Made by a program: the position numbers and the translations under genes. Below the pieces are notes generated by a model. That model saw nothing but the letters and a program-made list of their open reading frames with translations. It was not told where the DNA came from and searched no databases. From the NCBI GenBank assembly GCA_022821545.1, contig JAJEDJ010000030.1, forward strand, positions 124,001 through 188,000: a stretch of DNA of 64,000 nt, written 5' to 3'. This DNA is from Caldilineaceae bacterium. Its GTDB lineage: Bacteria > Chloroflexota > Anaerolineae > Caldilineales > Caldilineaceae. Shown piece after piece: positions 36,600-47,100 of this stretch; within the stretch, counting starts at the first letter, position 1, and the number at the start of each line of letters is the position of its first letter.

Positions 36600-37505
36600 G
36601 TGAACCTTTCCTCCTACCGCGGCTATCTCTACGCCCTGATCGCCTTCGGAACCTGGGGTTTCCTGCCCGTCTACTGGAAGCAGCTCCAGGCTCTCCCCAT
36701 GCTGGAAATCCTTGCCCACCGCATGATCTGGTCCGCCGTGACCATGATTGTTGCACTGGCGGTCCTCAAGGACCTATCCTCGCTGCTCAAACTTCGCCGC
36801 TCGCCAAAAGTCCTGCTGCTCGTGTTCGCAGCCGCCCTCCTCACCGCCGCCAACTGGATCACCTACCTCTGGGCGGTGGACACAGGCTACGTTGCCAAGA
36901 TCAGCCTCGGTTACTTTATCAACCCTCTCCTGAGCGTCTTCCTCGCCCGCCTCTTTCTCGGCGAGCGTCTGCGCCGGGGCCAGAAGATCGCAGTATCCAT
37001 CGCCGTCGCCGGTGTAATCTACCTGACCGTCAGCCTCGGCGAGCTTCCCTGGATCGCGCTCTCCCTCGCCGGCACCTTCGGCTTCTACGGCCTCATCAGA
37101 AAGAAAGTTGACATCAGCGGCATGCAGTTTTTCAGCCTCGAAATGACTCTGCTCCTGGTCCCCGCTCTCCTCCTCCTGCTCTACACCGGCCAACAGGCCC
37201 CCGCCGCCTGGGCCGCCGGTGGTTGGTCTCGACACGGCCTTCTTCTGCTCGGCGCCGGCATCGTATCGGCCATCCCGCTCGTCAGCTTCGGCGCCGCCGC
37301 CCGCCTCATCCCCCTCTCCAGCCTCGGCCTCATGCAATACATCGCGCCCTCCACCCAATTCATCCTCGGCGTCTTCCTCTACAAAGAGCCCTTCACCACC
37401 GTCGAACTGACCGGCTACGCCTTCATCTGGACCGCCCTCATCCTCTATTCCCTCGAAGGCCTCCACCACACCCGCACCGCCCTGCGCAGCACCAGCCTCT
37501 TCTGA
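36600..37505 (+). CDS. rarD: RarD-type EamA transporter
   Basis: The 301-residue protein begins at GTG 36600 (M-N-L-S-S-Y-R-G-Y). It has about ten membrane helices in two EamA repeats. LIAFGTWGFLPVYWKQL and EILAHRMIWS are diagnostic of the RarD branch, as are the NWITYLWAV and GYFINPLLSVFL segments. Physiological substrate is not established for the family. The frame is open upstream inside the acylase gene, but a start there would be unlike the family. Confidence 0.87.
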   Translation: MNLSSYRGYLYALIAFGTWGFLPVYWKQLQALPMLEILAHRMIWSAVTMIVALAVLKDLSSLLKLRRSPKVLLLVFAAALLTAANWITYLWAVDTGYVAKISLGYFINPLLSVFLARLFLGERLRRGQKIAVSIAVAGVIYLTVSLGELPWIALSLAGTFGFYGLIRKKVDISGMQFFSLEMTLLLVPALLLLLYTGQQAPAAWAAGGWSRHGLLLLGAGIVSAIPLVSFGAAARLIPLSSLGLMQYIAPSTQFILGVFLYKEPFTTVELTGYAFIWTALILYSLEGLHHTRTALRSTSLF

Positions 37506-37547
37506 CGCCCCAGCGACCCCTAACCACGAACTACTGACCACTGTCTA

Positions 37548-37576
37548 TTGACAGGCGACAGGCGACCCGATAGACT
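37548..37576 (+). promoter_or_regulatory. Near-consensus promoter of higBA
   Basis: TTGACA (37548-37553), a 17-base spacer, and TAGACT (37571-37576). The expected start point, about seven bases past the -10, coincides with the GTG of higB at 37583. Confidence 0.7.
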
Positions 37577-37582
37577 GCTGCT

Positions 37583-37861
37583 GTGATCCTGTCGTTCAAG
37601 CACCGGGGACTGAGAGCGCTCTACAACGGTCGTGGTGCGCGCCGAGTGGCTCCTGAGCACGTCCGCAAACTGCTGCGCATCCTCGCGGTGCTCGACCGCA
37701 GCAGTGCGCCTCAAGACATGAACGTGCCAGGGTTTCGACTGCATCCACTGTCAGGTCAACTCAGTGGCTACTACGCCGTCTCCGTGTCGGGGAATTGGCG
37801 GGTGACTTTCAAGTTCGAGGACGGACACGCGGTCGAAGTGGACTACACAGACTACCACTGA
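37583..37861 (+). CDS. higB: HigB/RelE-family toxin
   Basis: The 92-residue protein has the RelE/HigB fold pattern. FKHRGLRALYNG lies at the start, HPLSGQLSGYYAVSVSGNWRVTFKFEDG in the middle (written here as its diagnostic pieces SGYYAV and NWRVTF), and VDYTDYH at the end. Such toxins cleave mRNA at the ribosome. The start is GTG at 37583. No ribosome site precedes it and the promoter geometry puts the first transcribed base there, so it is probably leaderless. The antitoxin gene follows after 13 bases. Confidence 0.85.
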   Translation: MILSFKHRGLRALYNGRGARRVAPEHVRKLLRILAVLDRSSAPQDMNVPGFRLHPLSGQLSGYYAVSVSGNWRVTFKFEDGHAVEVDYTDYH

Positions 37862-37874
37862 GGAGGTGGGACCA

Positions 37875-38171
37875 ATGGGTATGCGCAACCCGCCCCATCC
37901 GGGCGAAATTGTAAAGCACGAGTGCCTGGAACCACTGGGCTTGACAGTCACTCGCGCCGCGCAAGGGCTGGGCGTAACGCGTCAGGCCCTGTCGGACCTG
38001 GTCAACGGGAAGGCTGGCGTATCGGTGGAGATGTCGATTCGCCTCTCCCGGGCATTCGGCTCTACGCCGGAAACATGGCTCGGAATGCAGACCGCCTATG
38101 ACCTGTGGCAGGCCAGAGAACGGGCCAGGGAAATCGAGGTTGAGGACTTCAGGGCAGCCGCAATGACGTAG
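37875..38171 (+). CDS. higA: HigA-family antitoxin (XRE-type HTH)
   Basis: The 98-residue protein starts MGMRNPPHPGEIVKHECLE, the HigA opening, followed by an HTH with LGVTRQALSDLVNGKAGVS and RLSRAFGSTPETWLGMQ. It should bind and neutralise HigB and repress the shared promoter. The ATG at 37875 is chosen over an in-frame GTG at 37866 because the perfect AGGAGGTGG lies 5-6 bases before it. Toxin-first gene order is typical of higBA. Confidence 0.88.
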   Translation: MGMRNPPHPGEIVKHECLEPLGLTVTRAAQGLGVTRQALSDLVNGKAGVSVEMSIRLSRAFGSTPETWLGMQTAYDLWQARERAREIEVEDFRAAAMT

Positions 38172-38224
38172 CGCGCCGTTACACTACCCCAAAATCCCGA
38201 ACCCACCTCCACAAACCACAACCA

Positions 38225-41200
38225 ATGCCCGGTCAACTTTTCACCAACTACTTCCTCGAAGAAGGCATCCTGCGCACCGGCGCCTGGCAGGAGTTCCTGT
38301 CCCAACCCGCCGACCTCGACGCCTTCTGCGCCCAGGCCCACGCCCTCCTCGAGAACGCCGCCGCCTTCCACACCATCAACGAGGCCGCCACCGAGCAGGA
38401 GCTCATCCGCCCCCTATTCGATCTCCTCGGCTGGGCCGACTACCTGCCGCAGCAGGGCAGCGACCGCAACGAAGACATCCCCGACCACCTGCTCTTCGGA
38501 GACGCCGCTTCCAAGAGCCGCGCGGCCGCCAAACCTGCCCCGGAACGCTATCCCGACGCGCTGGCTGTCGCCGAAAGCAAGCGCTTCGGCCTGGCCCTCG
38601 ACGACCGCGAAGGAAAACAGACCGGTTCGCCGCACGGCCAGATCCTGCGCTACCTGGCCACCGCCGACATCAACTCGGACGGACGCATCCGCTGGGGCAT
38701 CCTCACCAACGGCCGCGTCTGGCGTCTCTACGACCGCCGCGCCCTCCCCCGCGCCAGCGGCTACCACGAAGTCGACCTGGAAGGCGCTCTCCGGGCCGGC
38801 GGCGACCTCCACGCCGTCCGCGCCTTCCGCCTCCTCTTCGGGCGGCCCGCCTTCAGCCCCCAACACGGCGCCCAGACCAGCTTCCTTGAAGACGCCATCG
38901 CCGAAGGGCGCCGCTACGAAGAACAGGTCGCAAACGATCTCTCCGGCACCGTTTTCGATGAAGTCTATCCCGCCTTGGTCCGCGCCCTCGCAGAGGCGAG
39001 CGACGCAGAGCTGGATGACGTCCGCCAGGCCGCGCTCATCTTCCTCTACCGCCTGCTCTTCCTCCTCTACGCCGAGGACCGCGACCTGCTGCCGGTCAAC
39101 GACAGCCGCTACGACGACTACGGGCTGCGCAAATCGGTGCGCGACGACATCGACAAGCGCATCGCCGCCGGAGACACCTTTTCCACCGTCGCCAGCAACT
39201 ACCACAACCACATCAGTACGCTCTGCCGCCAGGTCGACCGGGGCGACGCCTCCATCGGCCTGCCGCCCTACAACGGCGGCCTCTTCGCCCAACAAGCCGC
39301 GCCCATACTCGAACAGGCGCGCCTGTCGGACCATGTGCTGGCCCCGCTCATCCACAAACTCAGCCGCACCGGGGGCGAATCCGGCCCCCGCTACGTCAAC
39401 TACCGCGACATGACCGTGCAGCAGCTGGGCTCGATCTACGAACGCCTGCTCGAGCGCGAACCCGTGCGCGCCGCTGACGGCCGCATCGAAGTCCGGCCCA
39501 ACAGCTACGCACGCAAGGACAGCGGCAGCTTCTACACGCCCCAACCGCTCGTCGACCTCATCGTCGAGCGCACCCTCACACCCCTGCTGGAGGAATGCAA
39601 GGCGGCATTCCGGGCCAAAGCGGTTGCCCTGCAGAGCGACACCCGCGCCAAAGCCGAACGCATCGCCGACCTCCGCCCTCTCGACCCCGCCGCAGCCGCG
39701 CTCGACCTCAAACTGCTCGACCCCGCCATGGGCAGCGGCCACTTCCTCGTCACCGCCGTCGACTACCTCTCCGACGCCATCGCCGACCTGGTCGAATACG
39801 CGCCCACCGCCGCGCCCTGGCTGGAGGACACCTACACGTCGCCGCTGCTGGAACGCATCGCCGCCATCCGCGCCGACATTCTGGCCCGCGCCGAGGCCGC
39901 CAACTGGGTCATCGACAGGCCCCAACTGACCGATCAGGCCATCATCCGCCGCATGGTCCTCAAGCGCTGCATCTACGGCGTCGACAAGAACCCGCTCACC
40001 GTCGAGCTGGCCAAGGTCTCCCTCTGGCTGCACAGCTTCACCGCCGGCGCGCCCCTCTCCTTTCTCGACCACCACCTGCGCTGCGGCGACTCGCTCATCG
40101 GCCTGCGCGTCCACGACGCCGTCCGGGAGCTTTCCCGGCTGGGTGGATTCACGTCAGCCAGCGCCATCCAGGCCGCTGAAAACGCAGCCGGGGGCATGCA
40201 GCGGATCGAAGAGATGTCCGACGCCGACATCGCCGAGGTCGAGGCGTCGGCCGCGCTGTTCCGCGAGGTCGAAAAGACGACGGCTGATCTGCGCGGCCTG
40301 CTGGATACGCTTTGCGGCGTCAACTGGCTGGCCGCCGGCATGAAAAAGCGTCAGCGCGCCGAGTTCGAAGCGCCCCTCCAGGCCGTTATCATCTCACAGG
40401 AGGAAAAAGCCTTTTCACTCCTGTCCGGCGGTCCCGACGGCGTCGATCCCGCCGACCCGGTCCGGCAGCACACCACCTGGCCCGCCTTCACCCAAATCTG
40501 GCGCGCCGCCGCAGAGATCGCCGACCGCGAGGCCTTCCTGCACTGGGAGGCCGCCTTTCCCGGCGTCTGGCAGCGCTGGCAGGACGACCGGCCCGCCGGC
40601 GGCTTCGACGCCATTATCGGCAACCCGCCCTGGGAAAAGATCAAGCTGCAGGAGGTCGAATGGTTCGCCACCCGCTCTCCTGAGTTGGCCCTTGCGCCCA
40701 CCGCGGCCGCCCGCCGCCGCGGCATCAAGCAGCTGCGCGCTGAAGGCGACCCGCTCGCCTCCGAATTCGACGCCGCCAAGCTGCGCGCCGACCGCCTCGG
40801 CCAGCTGATCCGCGCCGGCGGCCACTATCCGCTGCTCGGCGGCGGTGACATCAATCTCTACTCCCTCTTCGTCGAACGCGCCGTGCGCCTGGCCAAACCG
40901 GACGGCATCGTCGGCCTGCTCACCCCTTCCGGCATCTACGCCGACAAAACAGCCGCCCGCTTCTTCAAATCCGTGTCCACCAGCGGCCGCGTCGGCGGCC
41001 TGTTCGATTTCGAAAACAGACGCCTCGGAACAGACCTTCCGCCCTTCTTTCCAGACGTCGATTCCCGCTTCAAATTCTGCGCCCTCATTTTCGGCGGCGA
41101 GGAGCGTCGCTTCGACCAAACCGACTGCGCCTTCTTCCTCCACGACACAGCCGCCGTCGAAGACCCGGACCGCTGTTTCCCCCTGGCCGCCGCCGACTTC

Positions 41201-42283
41201 GCCCGCGTCAACCCCAACACCGGCACCGCCCCCGTCTTCCGCACCCGCCGCGACGCCGACATCACCCGCCGCATCTACGAAAGCCATCCAGTGCTCGTGG
41301 ACCGTTCCGGCGAAGAGGAAGTCCGTGCCTTGCCGGTGCGTTACGTGCGTATGTTGGACATGACCAACGACTCCCATCTCTTCCGCACCGCCGCCCAACT
41401 CGAAGCCGACGGATTCTACCCGGTGCAGGGCAACCGTTGGAAGAAGGGAGAGGAACTGTACCTGCCGTTGTACGAGGGGAAGATGGTGCAGGCGTTCGAT
41501 CATCGTGCCGCCAGCGTCGAAGTGAATCCGCAGAACCTCAACCGGCCCGCTCAGCCGCGCATCGCCACAACTGAAGAGCACGCCAACCCCAAATGGGTAC
41601 CCGATCCTCAGTTTTGGGTGAGCGCTGAAACGTTCGACTGGCAATGGCCGCTTCCATGGGTGCTGGGATTCAAAGAGATCACCGCCTCGACTAACCATCG
41701 AACGATGATAGCCGCTCTGTTTCCCAAGGCGGCGTTCGGAAACAAGACACCTATCTTTTTGCCGGTAGATGGTGATGTTGAAGAAGTGACGGCGAGGTAC
41801 AAGAAATGTGCCGCGCTTCTTGTAGCCAATTTCAACTGCATGGCGTTCGATTTTATCGCCAGACAGAAAGTTCACGGCCAGACACTAAATCTCTACATCG
41901 TCGAGCAACTCCCCGTCATCGCCCCCGCCGACTACGACCGCGCCATCGGCGCCACCACCGCCCGCGCCCTCGTCCGCGACTACGTCCTGCGCCTCACCTA
42001 CACCGCCCACGACATGGCCCCCTTCGCCCGCGACCTCGGCTACGACGGCCCGCCCTTCACCTGGAACGAAGAAGAACGCCGCCACCTGCGCGCCCGCCTC
42101 GACGCCCTCTACTTCCACCTCTACCGCCTCTCCCGCGCAGACGCCGCCTACATCCTCGACACCTTCCCCATCGTCCGCCGCCACGACAAAGCCGCCTTCG
42201 GCCACTACCGCACCAAAGACATGGTCCTCGCCTATTACAACGCCCTCGCCGCCGGCGACACGGACGTCGACGTAGCGGTCTAG
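38225..42283 (+). CDS. Type IIG restriction-modification enzyme (Eco57I-like methylase, nuclease and specificity in one chain)
   Basis: The 1352-residue chain combines nuclease and methylase. A PD-(D/E)XK-like site is seen at YPDALAVAESK (Asp111, Glu117, Lys119). Methylase motif I is LDPAMGSGHFLV (about 497-508), and motif IV is IIGNPPWEKIK (about 797-807), NPPW-type for adenine N6 methylation. A target-recognition region follows motif IV. Such enzymes cut unmethylated foreign DNA and protect host sites by methylating one strand. Codon and base use over about 41,300-41,880 are less GC-rich than the rest, as if the recognition region came from elsewhere. BREX-type PglX is an alternative, but no BREX genes are near. 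Confidence 0.85.
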   Translation: MPGQLFTNYFLEEGILRTGAWQEFLSQPADLDAFCAQAHALLENAAAFHTINEAATEQELIRPLFDLLGWADYLPQQGSDRNEDIPDHLLFGDAASKSRAAAKPAPERYPDALAVAESKRFGLALDDREGKQTGSPHGQILRYLATADINSDGRIRWGILTNGRVWRLYDRRALPRASGYHEVDLEGALRAGGDLHAVRAFRLLFGRPAFSPQHGAQTSFLEDAIAEGRRYEEQVANDLSGTVFDEVYPALVRALAEASDAELDDVRQAALIFLYRLLFLLYAEDRDLLPVNDSRYDDYGLRKSVRDDIDKRIAAGDTFSTVASNYHNHISTLCRQVDRGDASIGLPPYNGGLFAQQAAPILEQARLSDHVLAPLIHKLSRTGGESGPRYVNYRDMTVQQLGSIYERLLEREPVRAADGRIEVRPNSYARKDSGSFYTPQPLVDLIVERTLTPLLEECKAAFRAKAVALQSDTRAKAERIADLRPLDPAAAALDLKLLDPAMGSGHFLVTAVDYLSDAIADLVEYAPTAAPWLEDTYTSPLLERIAAIRADILARAEAANWVIDRPQLTDQAIIRRMVLKRCIYGVDKNPLTVELAKVSLWLHSFTAGAPLSFLDHHLRCGDSLIGLRVHDAVRELSRLGGFTSASAIQAAENAAGGMQRIEEMSDADIAEVEASAALFREVEKTTADLRGLLDTLCGVNWLAAGMKKRQRAEFEAPLQAVIISQEEKAFSLLSGGPDGVDPADPVRQHTTWPAFTQIWRAAAEIADREAFLHWEAAFPGVWQRWQDDRPAGGFDAIIGNPPWEKIKLQEVEWFATRSPELALAPTAAARRRGIKQLRAEGDPLASEFDAAKLRADRLGQLIRAGGHYPLLGGGDINLYSLFVERAVRLAKPDGIVGLLTPSGIYADKTAARFFKSVSTSGRVGGLFDFENRRLGTDLPPFFPDVDSRFKFCALIFGGEERRFDQTDCAFFLHDTAAVEDPDRCFPLAAADFARVNPNTGTAPVFRTRRDADITRRIYESHPVLVDRSGEEEVRALPVRYVRMLDMTNDSHLFRTAAQLEADGFYPVQGNRWKKGEELYLPLYEGKMVQAFDHRAASVEVNPQNLNRPAQPRIATTEEHANPKWVPDPQFWVSAETFDWQWPLPWVLGFKEITASTNHRTMIAALFPKAAFGNKTPIFLPVDGDVEEVTARYKKCAALLVANFNCMAFDFIARQKVHGQTLNLYIVEQLPVIAPADYDRAIGATTARALVRDYVLRLTYTAHDMAPFARDLGYDGPPFTWNEEERRHLRARLDALYFHLYRLSRADAAYILDTFPIVRRHDKAAFGHYRTKDMVLAYYNALAAGDTDVDVAV

Positions 42284-42556
42284 CATTTCATCTCATCACG
42301 ACTACCCGCGGTTATCAATCCTGTCGGTTGACTCTCGACGCGCCCAACCAATAAAGGATGTGTGAAATTTGGCAGGAATCGCCTGAATCTGAGAGGATGC
42401 ATTCGGCGTGGAGTACCGGCAGACTGATTCAGTCCCGCGTGAAAAATACCAGCCTCAAACTGAATTTATGATCGTCTGTATTTTCCAACTGGAAGACTCA
42501 GACCGCGCCGGCCTGGCACAAAGAAGTGAGTAGCCGCTACATTAGGGGCAATTCAG
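42284..42556. other. Gap between type IIG gene and HEPN gene
   Basis: Composition drops in GC from here on. No gene, hairpin with T run or clear promoter could be supported. AGGGGC lies before the next ATG and serves as a weak ribosome site. Confidence 0.4.
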
Positions 42557-44044
42557 ATGACGAAGGACATAGACGATCTCGCTGACGCAATTGACGCCGC
42601 CTCAGATGCCGGTGACGAAGAGTTGCTACGTAAATATGGAACGGAATGTGAAAGGCGCTTGGCTTCTGCCAAAGGGATGGATCGTGTCTTGCTTAACTAT
42701 TTCCGCGCCAACACATATTCTGCCATCATTGAGGCCAAGAGAGACGACGAAAACTATACCTGGAGTTGGGAACAATCTGACGGCGTTCAAGATGTTTTGG
42801 CGCTCCGACGAGCGATAGTCGAACCCGCCTTTGAGACCTGTCCTGCGATTCGCATCTGCCAGATTCGTACTAATCTCGCCAATCGTTTTAGCACTCTGGG
42901 TCGCCCAGTCGCCGCCAATGAACAGTGGCTGAAAGCACTGGAAGTCGAGCCGCACTTTGCTAAGGCGCTTGCTGCACGGGGGCAAGGGATTCGGTTTCTT
43001 GCAGAGAATCTTTACGTTCGCGGGCACAACCTTCTTATGTTAGCGGCCGCGCGATCTCTGTATAATGCCGCTCTGGATGAAGAATCGGTCTGGGAAAGTG
43101 GCGACCGCGACTCCCTCGCACCTCGCCTGAACGAGGAGCTTAGGCAAATTACCTCATACCTTAAGAAAGTTGGCTTCAACGAGAGTTTCGATCTGAACCA
43201 ATGGTCTCTGGGTTCTACGGAGCAAGAGAGAGCGTATCGCAGTTGGTGTTTACGACAGCGCCTTTTTCTGAATCCTCTCAACGAGACACACACCTGCAGC
43301 GTTGCCGCGACTGACGTGTTGCACCTGCCCGACCACAACTACAAAATAGAGGAAAATCCACGTTTCCCAGCGTATTACAACCTTTTGAAACAGGAATACG
43401 TCAGTGCTCGATATCGGCTCTATCGGGCGGTCTATGAAGACGACCCGGAATTCCTGATGCGTGACGTGCTCATGCTCGATAGCGGTGAAGGTCAAGCATT
43501 GGGACACTATACTGAGGACCTTCGAGCAGCGTTCAGGTCTGCCTACTCCATTTTCGATAAGATCGGACTGTTTCTCAACGACTATTTTGGAATCGGTCTT
43601 GATCCTAGAAAAGTTACATTTCGCACCATATGGTTTGAGAATCCGAACAACCCTGTTAGCCTCCGACCTGTTTTCAAGGACAATCACAATTGGATACTAC
43701 GAGGTCTGTTCTTTCTATCGAAAGATCTGTTCGACGAAGCTTTCAAGGAAGTCGCAGAACCCGATGCCGCCAACCTCGCGCGACTTCGACACCAGGTAGA
43801 GCATCGTTTACTGAGTTTTCAACACTTCCCAGAAGGTGAATGCACTGAAACACATTGGATCTTGTCAGCAGATACATTTCAGGATAAGACTCTTCGATTA
43901 TTGAAAATGGCACGCGAAGCCCTGATCTACTTATCGCTTGCTATGCACGTTGAGGAAACTCGGCGAGAAGAAGCATCTAAGGATGAAAAAGGACTCCGAA
44001 TTTCGCTCAACCCCCGACGGATTGATTTCTTCAAGCGGCTCTAG
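42557..44044 (+). CDS. HEPN-domain protein, LA2681-like, with helical/TPR N-terminal half
   Basis: The 495-residue protein is helical throughout. The first half contains TPR-like units such as NLANRFSTLGRPVAANEQWL. The second half resembles the LA2681-type HEPN domain and has the RNase motif R-x4-H as Arg411 to His416 (RHQVEH), preceded by LFDEAFKEVAEPDAANLARL. HEPN proteins of this kind are usually RNA-cleaving toxins or abortive-infection effectors. It is followed after 96 bases by the 1178-residue gene on the same strand, and both share the same lower-GC composition. The family name is from memory of the domain; the motif is what I see directly. Confidence 0.7.
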   Translation: MTKDIDDLADAIDAASDAGDEELLRKYGTECERRLASAKGMDRVLLNYFRANTYSAIIEAKRDDENYTWSWEQSDGVQDVLALRRAIVEPAFETCPAIRICQIRTNLANRFSTLGRPVAANEQWLKALEVEPHFAKALAARGQGIRFLAENLYVRGHNLLMLAAARSLYNAALDEESVWESGDRDSLAPRLNEELRQITSYLKKVGFNESFDLNQWSLGSTEQERAYRSWCLRQRLFLNPLNETHTCSVAATDVLHLPDHNYKIEENPRFPAYYNLLKQEYVSARYRLYRAVYEDDPEFLMRDVLMLDSGEGQALGHYTEDLRAAFRSAYSIFDKIGLFLNDYFGIGLDPRKVTFRTIWFENPNNPVSLRPVFKDNHNWILRGLFFLSKDLFDEAFKEVAEPDAANLARLRHQVEHRLLSFQHFPEGECTETHWILSADTFQDKTLRLLKMAREALIYLSLAMHVEETRREEASKDEKGLRISLNPRRIDFFKRL

Positions 44045-44140
44045 ATGAGGTGGGTCCCAATGTTTGGACAACAAACGGGGAAAATAAGGTGCGTCCAGCG
44101 AGGAAATGCTACCAGAATATCAACTTAGGAGGAGCATTCT

Positions 44141-47100
44141 GTGGAATATGAAAGTGTGCCATTGGAATTGACAGGAAAACAGCGCCAAGTATATGACGTG
44201 CTTCAGGACAAGGTAATGAACGACCATTCACTAGGGGATTGGTACCAAGGTGCCCTTTACGCACTGCGAAACAGACACAACCCGGAGAGGTTCTCGCACG
44301 CAGCGCAGTCGATGAGAGAGCTCCTCGAAAAACTACCAAGAACCATCGATGAGAGTGCCGTGGTGCAAGGAGCGGATTTCAAAGGAATGCGACGCGGAAT
44401 AATTGCGCGTTGGGAAAAGGATAAGAAGCACTATCTTGATGGATGGAAAGACCAAGTAATCAACAGTCATTTCGACAAAACTCTTCGGAAAATCGACAGC
44501 TACTTGGAAAAAAATCAGCAACCAACACGCCAAGAGCAGATTCATTCGACATACAAAAAAAGTGATCCAATGGACTACGTGTTAGGTCAGGATATTCAAG
44601 AAGAGAAGCGCAAAAGGTTTGCTGACATCTGGAAGCAGTTCGAGGCATTTGCGCATCACGGACCGCTTTCAGACGAAAAAGATTTCGCAAAGAGCCTTTC
44701 TGAAGCAGAAGATATGATATTGGATCTCCTGGCACCCTACACTGCACCAAACCAACAGACTATAAAGTCTGTACTCGATAATCCGGCACCGACCAGCGAG
44801 GAGATGAATCATGCACTCGATTTAGTAAGGCGAAGTGGAGCTAACTACACTTTTTTCTTCAAGAACGCGCAACAGCCTTTATGGATTTCAGTCTTGAAAG
44901 AGCGAGATTTCTTTGACAGGCCTCGGGCTGGCGAGGCGGACAATGATGGTCAGATTTGGTATCGCCTGTGGCAACCGCTCTTATTCCTTCAACGAGTTGC
45001 AAACAGCGCACCGGATCAAGTTGTAGAGATCCTTGTTGATCTTCCTAAAACAGATAATCCCCGAACGTCACACAGAATCTGTGTAATTGCCAGTGAAATC
45101 GAGGACGTTCAATCATCATTGAGGCTCAGACCTTGGGTAAACAGATATGTCAGGTCGTCGTCTAGTGGCTTACTCGACTACAGGCCAATCACGGACCTGC
45201 TGCTCCGATGGGGAACCGGTTCAGATGACTCAAGGGAAGCGGCCTTGAATCTTATGAAATCTGTAGTTCAATTTCACCGCGATCCTGAGTCGGAAATGAA
45301 AAAGGAGCCGCGCAGAGACAATGAGGACCCGGTGGACTATTTTTGGAACACAAGACTCAAACCTGCGCCTCGCTTCGAGACGTGGCATTTTCTTCAAATG
45401 ATGGAGAAGGGCGTTCGAACACTGGCTGGGGAAATGCCCTTCCAGGTTGCAAAAATTCTTATTGATGCGACGACGCAAATGATCCGACTAAGTAGCCATC
45501 AAGACGAAGAAGAAAACGTTTCGTGGGTGCGCCTAGACCAAGTAGAAGAACCCATTCCAGATTTCAATTCGATTTTGATTCATACGCTCACCTACGCGTG
45601 CGAAAGAGTCTACGAGACTGCCCCGGAATCTATTGTGGACCTAGACCAAGCTCTCAGAAGCCAGCCTTGGAAGTTATTCAAACGGTTACGACACCACCTC
45701 TATGCCAAGAATCCAACCGCCCAGGCCTTGCCGTGGATTCGCGAGCTCATTCTTGAACACACGGACTATGCCGGTGCGGGATATAATTACGAATTTCTGA
45801 TGATGCTTGTCAACGCCTGTAGGCACTTTGGGGTACGTCTTCTGAGCGAAGAAGAAAGAACCAAAATATTTGACGAAATAATGGGCGGGCCTCTGGAAAA
45901 ATTGTACCCTATTGTGACGGGGTTTTCGGGGGCGCAATACACCGAAGAAGACGCCGCTCAGTGGATGCGCTTTCATCAGAGAAAGAAACTGTATCCGTTC
46001 GCCGATCTACTGTTTGGATGCTACAAAACCTATTACCAAGAATTGGAAGACGAGTTCCGGAATGTTCCTCTCTCAAACGAAGATTACCTGCCATTTAGGG
46101 AAAGCTCCGGTGGCACCGTATCGTACGTAAGTCCACAGTCTTTTGAAATGCTGGCAATGAAAAATGATGAGGAGCTACTTGCGCTCATAAATGAATGGGA
46201 TGACGAGCACGAAGACAGAGAGGATTGGCTAAAGAGAATTACAATCAGGGGATTGGCCGATGAGTTTCAGAAACTGTTCCGAAACGCAATCTTGCCCCAG
46301 GAGGGACGGCTGAAGTTTTGGTTCGAAAATCGCGACCGGATTGAGCGTCCTGTCTATGCAAAAGCGATTGTTCAGGCGTTTCAGGAAAGTGCCCAGGCTC
46401 GAAACTTCGAAGGGGCCGCCAAATGGTTTGACTTCTGCGAGTGGGTACTTTTTCATCCTGACAGGAAAAACAATGATGGCGAATTGCATCATGAAAATTC
46501 CAGAGAGTTGCCAGACTGGGGGACTGCACGCTGGGCTGTGATGGATTTTGTTGGTACGTGTCTTGGTAAAGATGTGGATATTCCAATCAACGCACGAGAT
46601 TCTCTGTTCAGGCTTCTCGCATTGTTATGTAACCAGTCCGACTGGCGATTAGATGACGGGAAACCTGTCTTGAGAAACGGCGACAGTCATGTCAACGAAG
46701 CAATCAACAATGTCAGGAGCCGCTCGCTCCTTCACTTGGTTGACTTCGGCATCTGGGTGCAAAGACACGATTCCGACGACAGGCTGGACGAGCTCACGTC
46801 AATACTGGAAAAACGCTTTGAGGATGACGCTGAGTTCCCTCTCACGATGCCAGAACATGGGCTGTTGGGATGGCAATATGGCAACTTCTTTGCCATGAAT
46901 CAAGTATGGGCAGTCAAACACAAAACAGACTTCTTCCCGCAGGAAGATTTGCCTGTATGGGCAGTGGCCTTTGGTCATTTCTTGACTGGCTGTCGCGCTT
47001 GCATCCCATATTATGAAGCCATGAAGGAAGATTACGAGTTCGCACTTGGAGATCTAGAGGGGCTGGAACTCCTGGGAAACGACTCCACCGACAGCCTGGG

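Noticed and set aside
38414..40114. A 566-residue minus-strand frame inside the type IIG gene
   Set aside because: Antisense shadow: Val/Gly/Ala/Glu-rich low-complexity sequence without a domain.
38225..42283. BREX PglX or DISARM methylase
   Set aside because: No BREX or DISARM partner genes (pglZ, brxC, drmA/B) are nearby, and a nuclease-like N terminus is present in the same chain.
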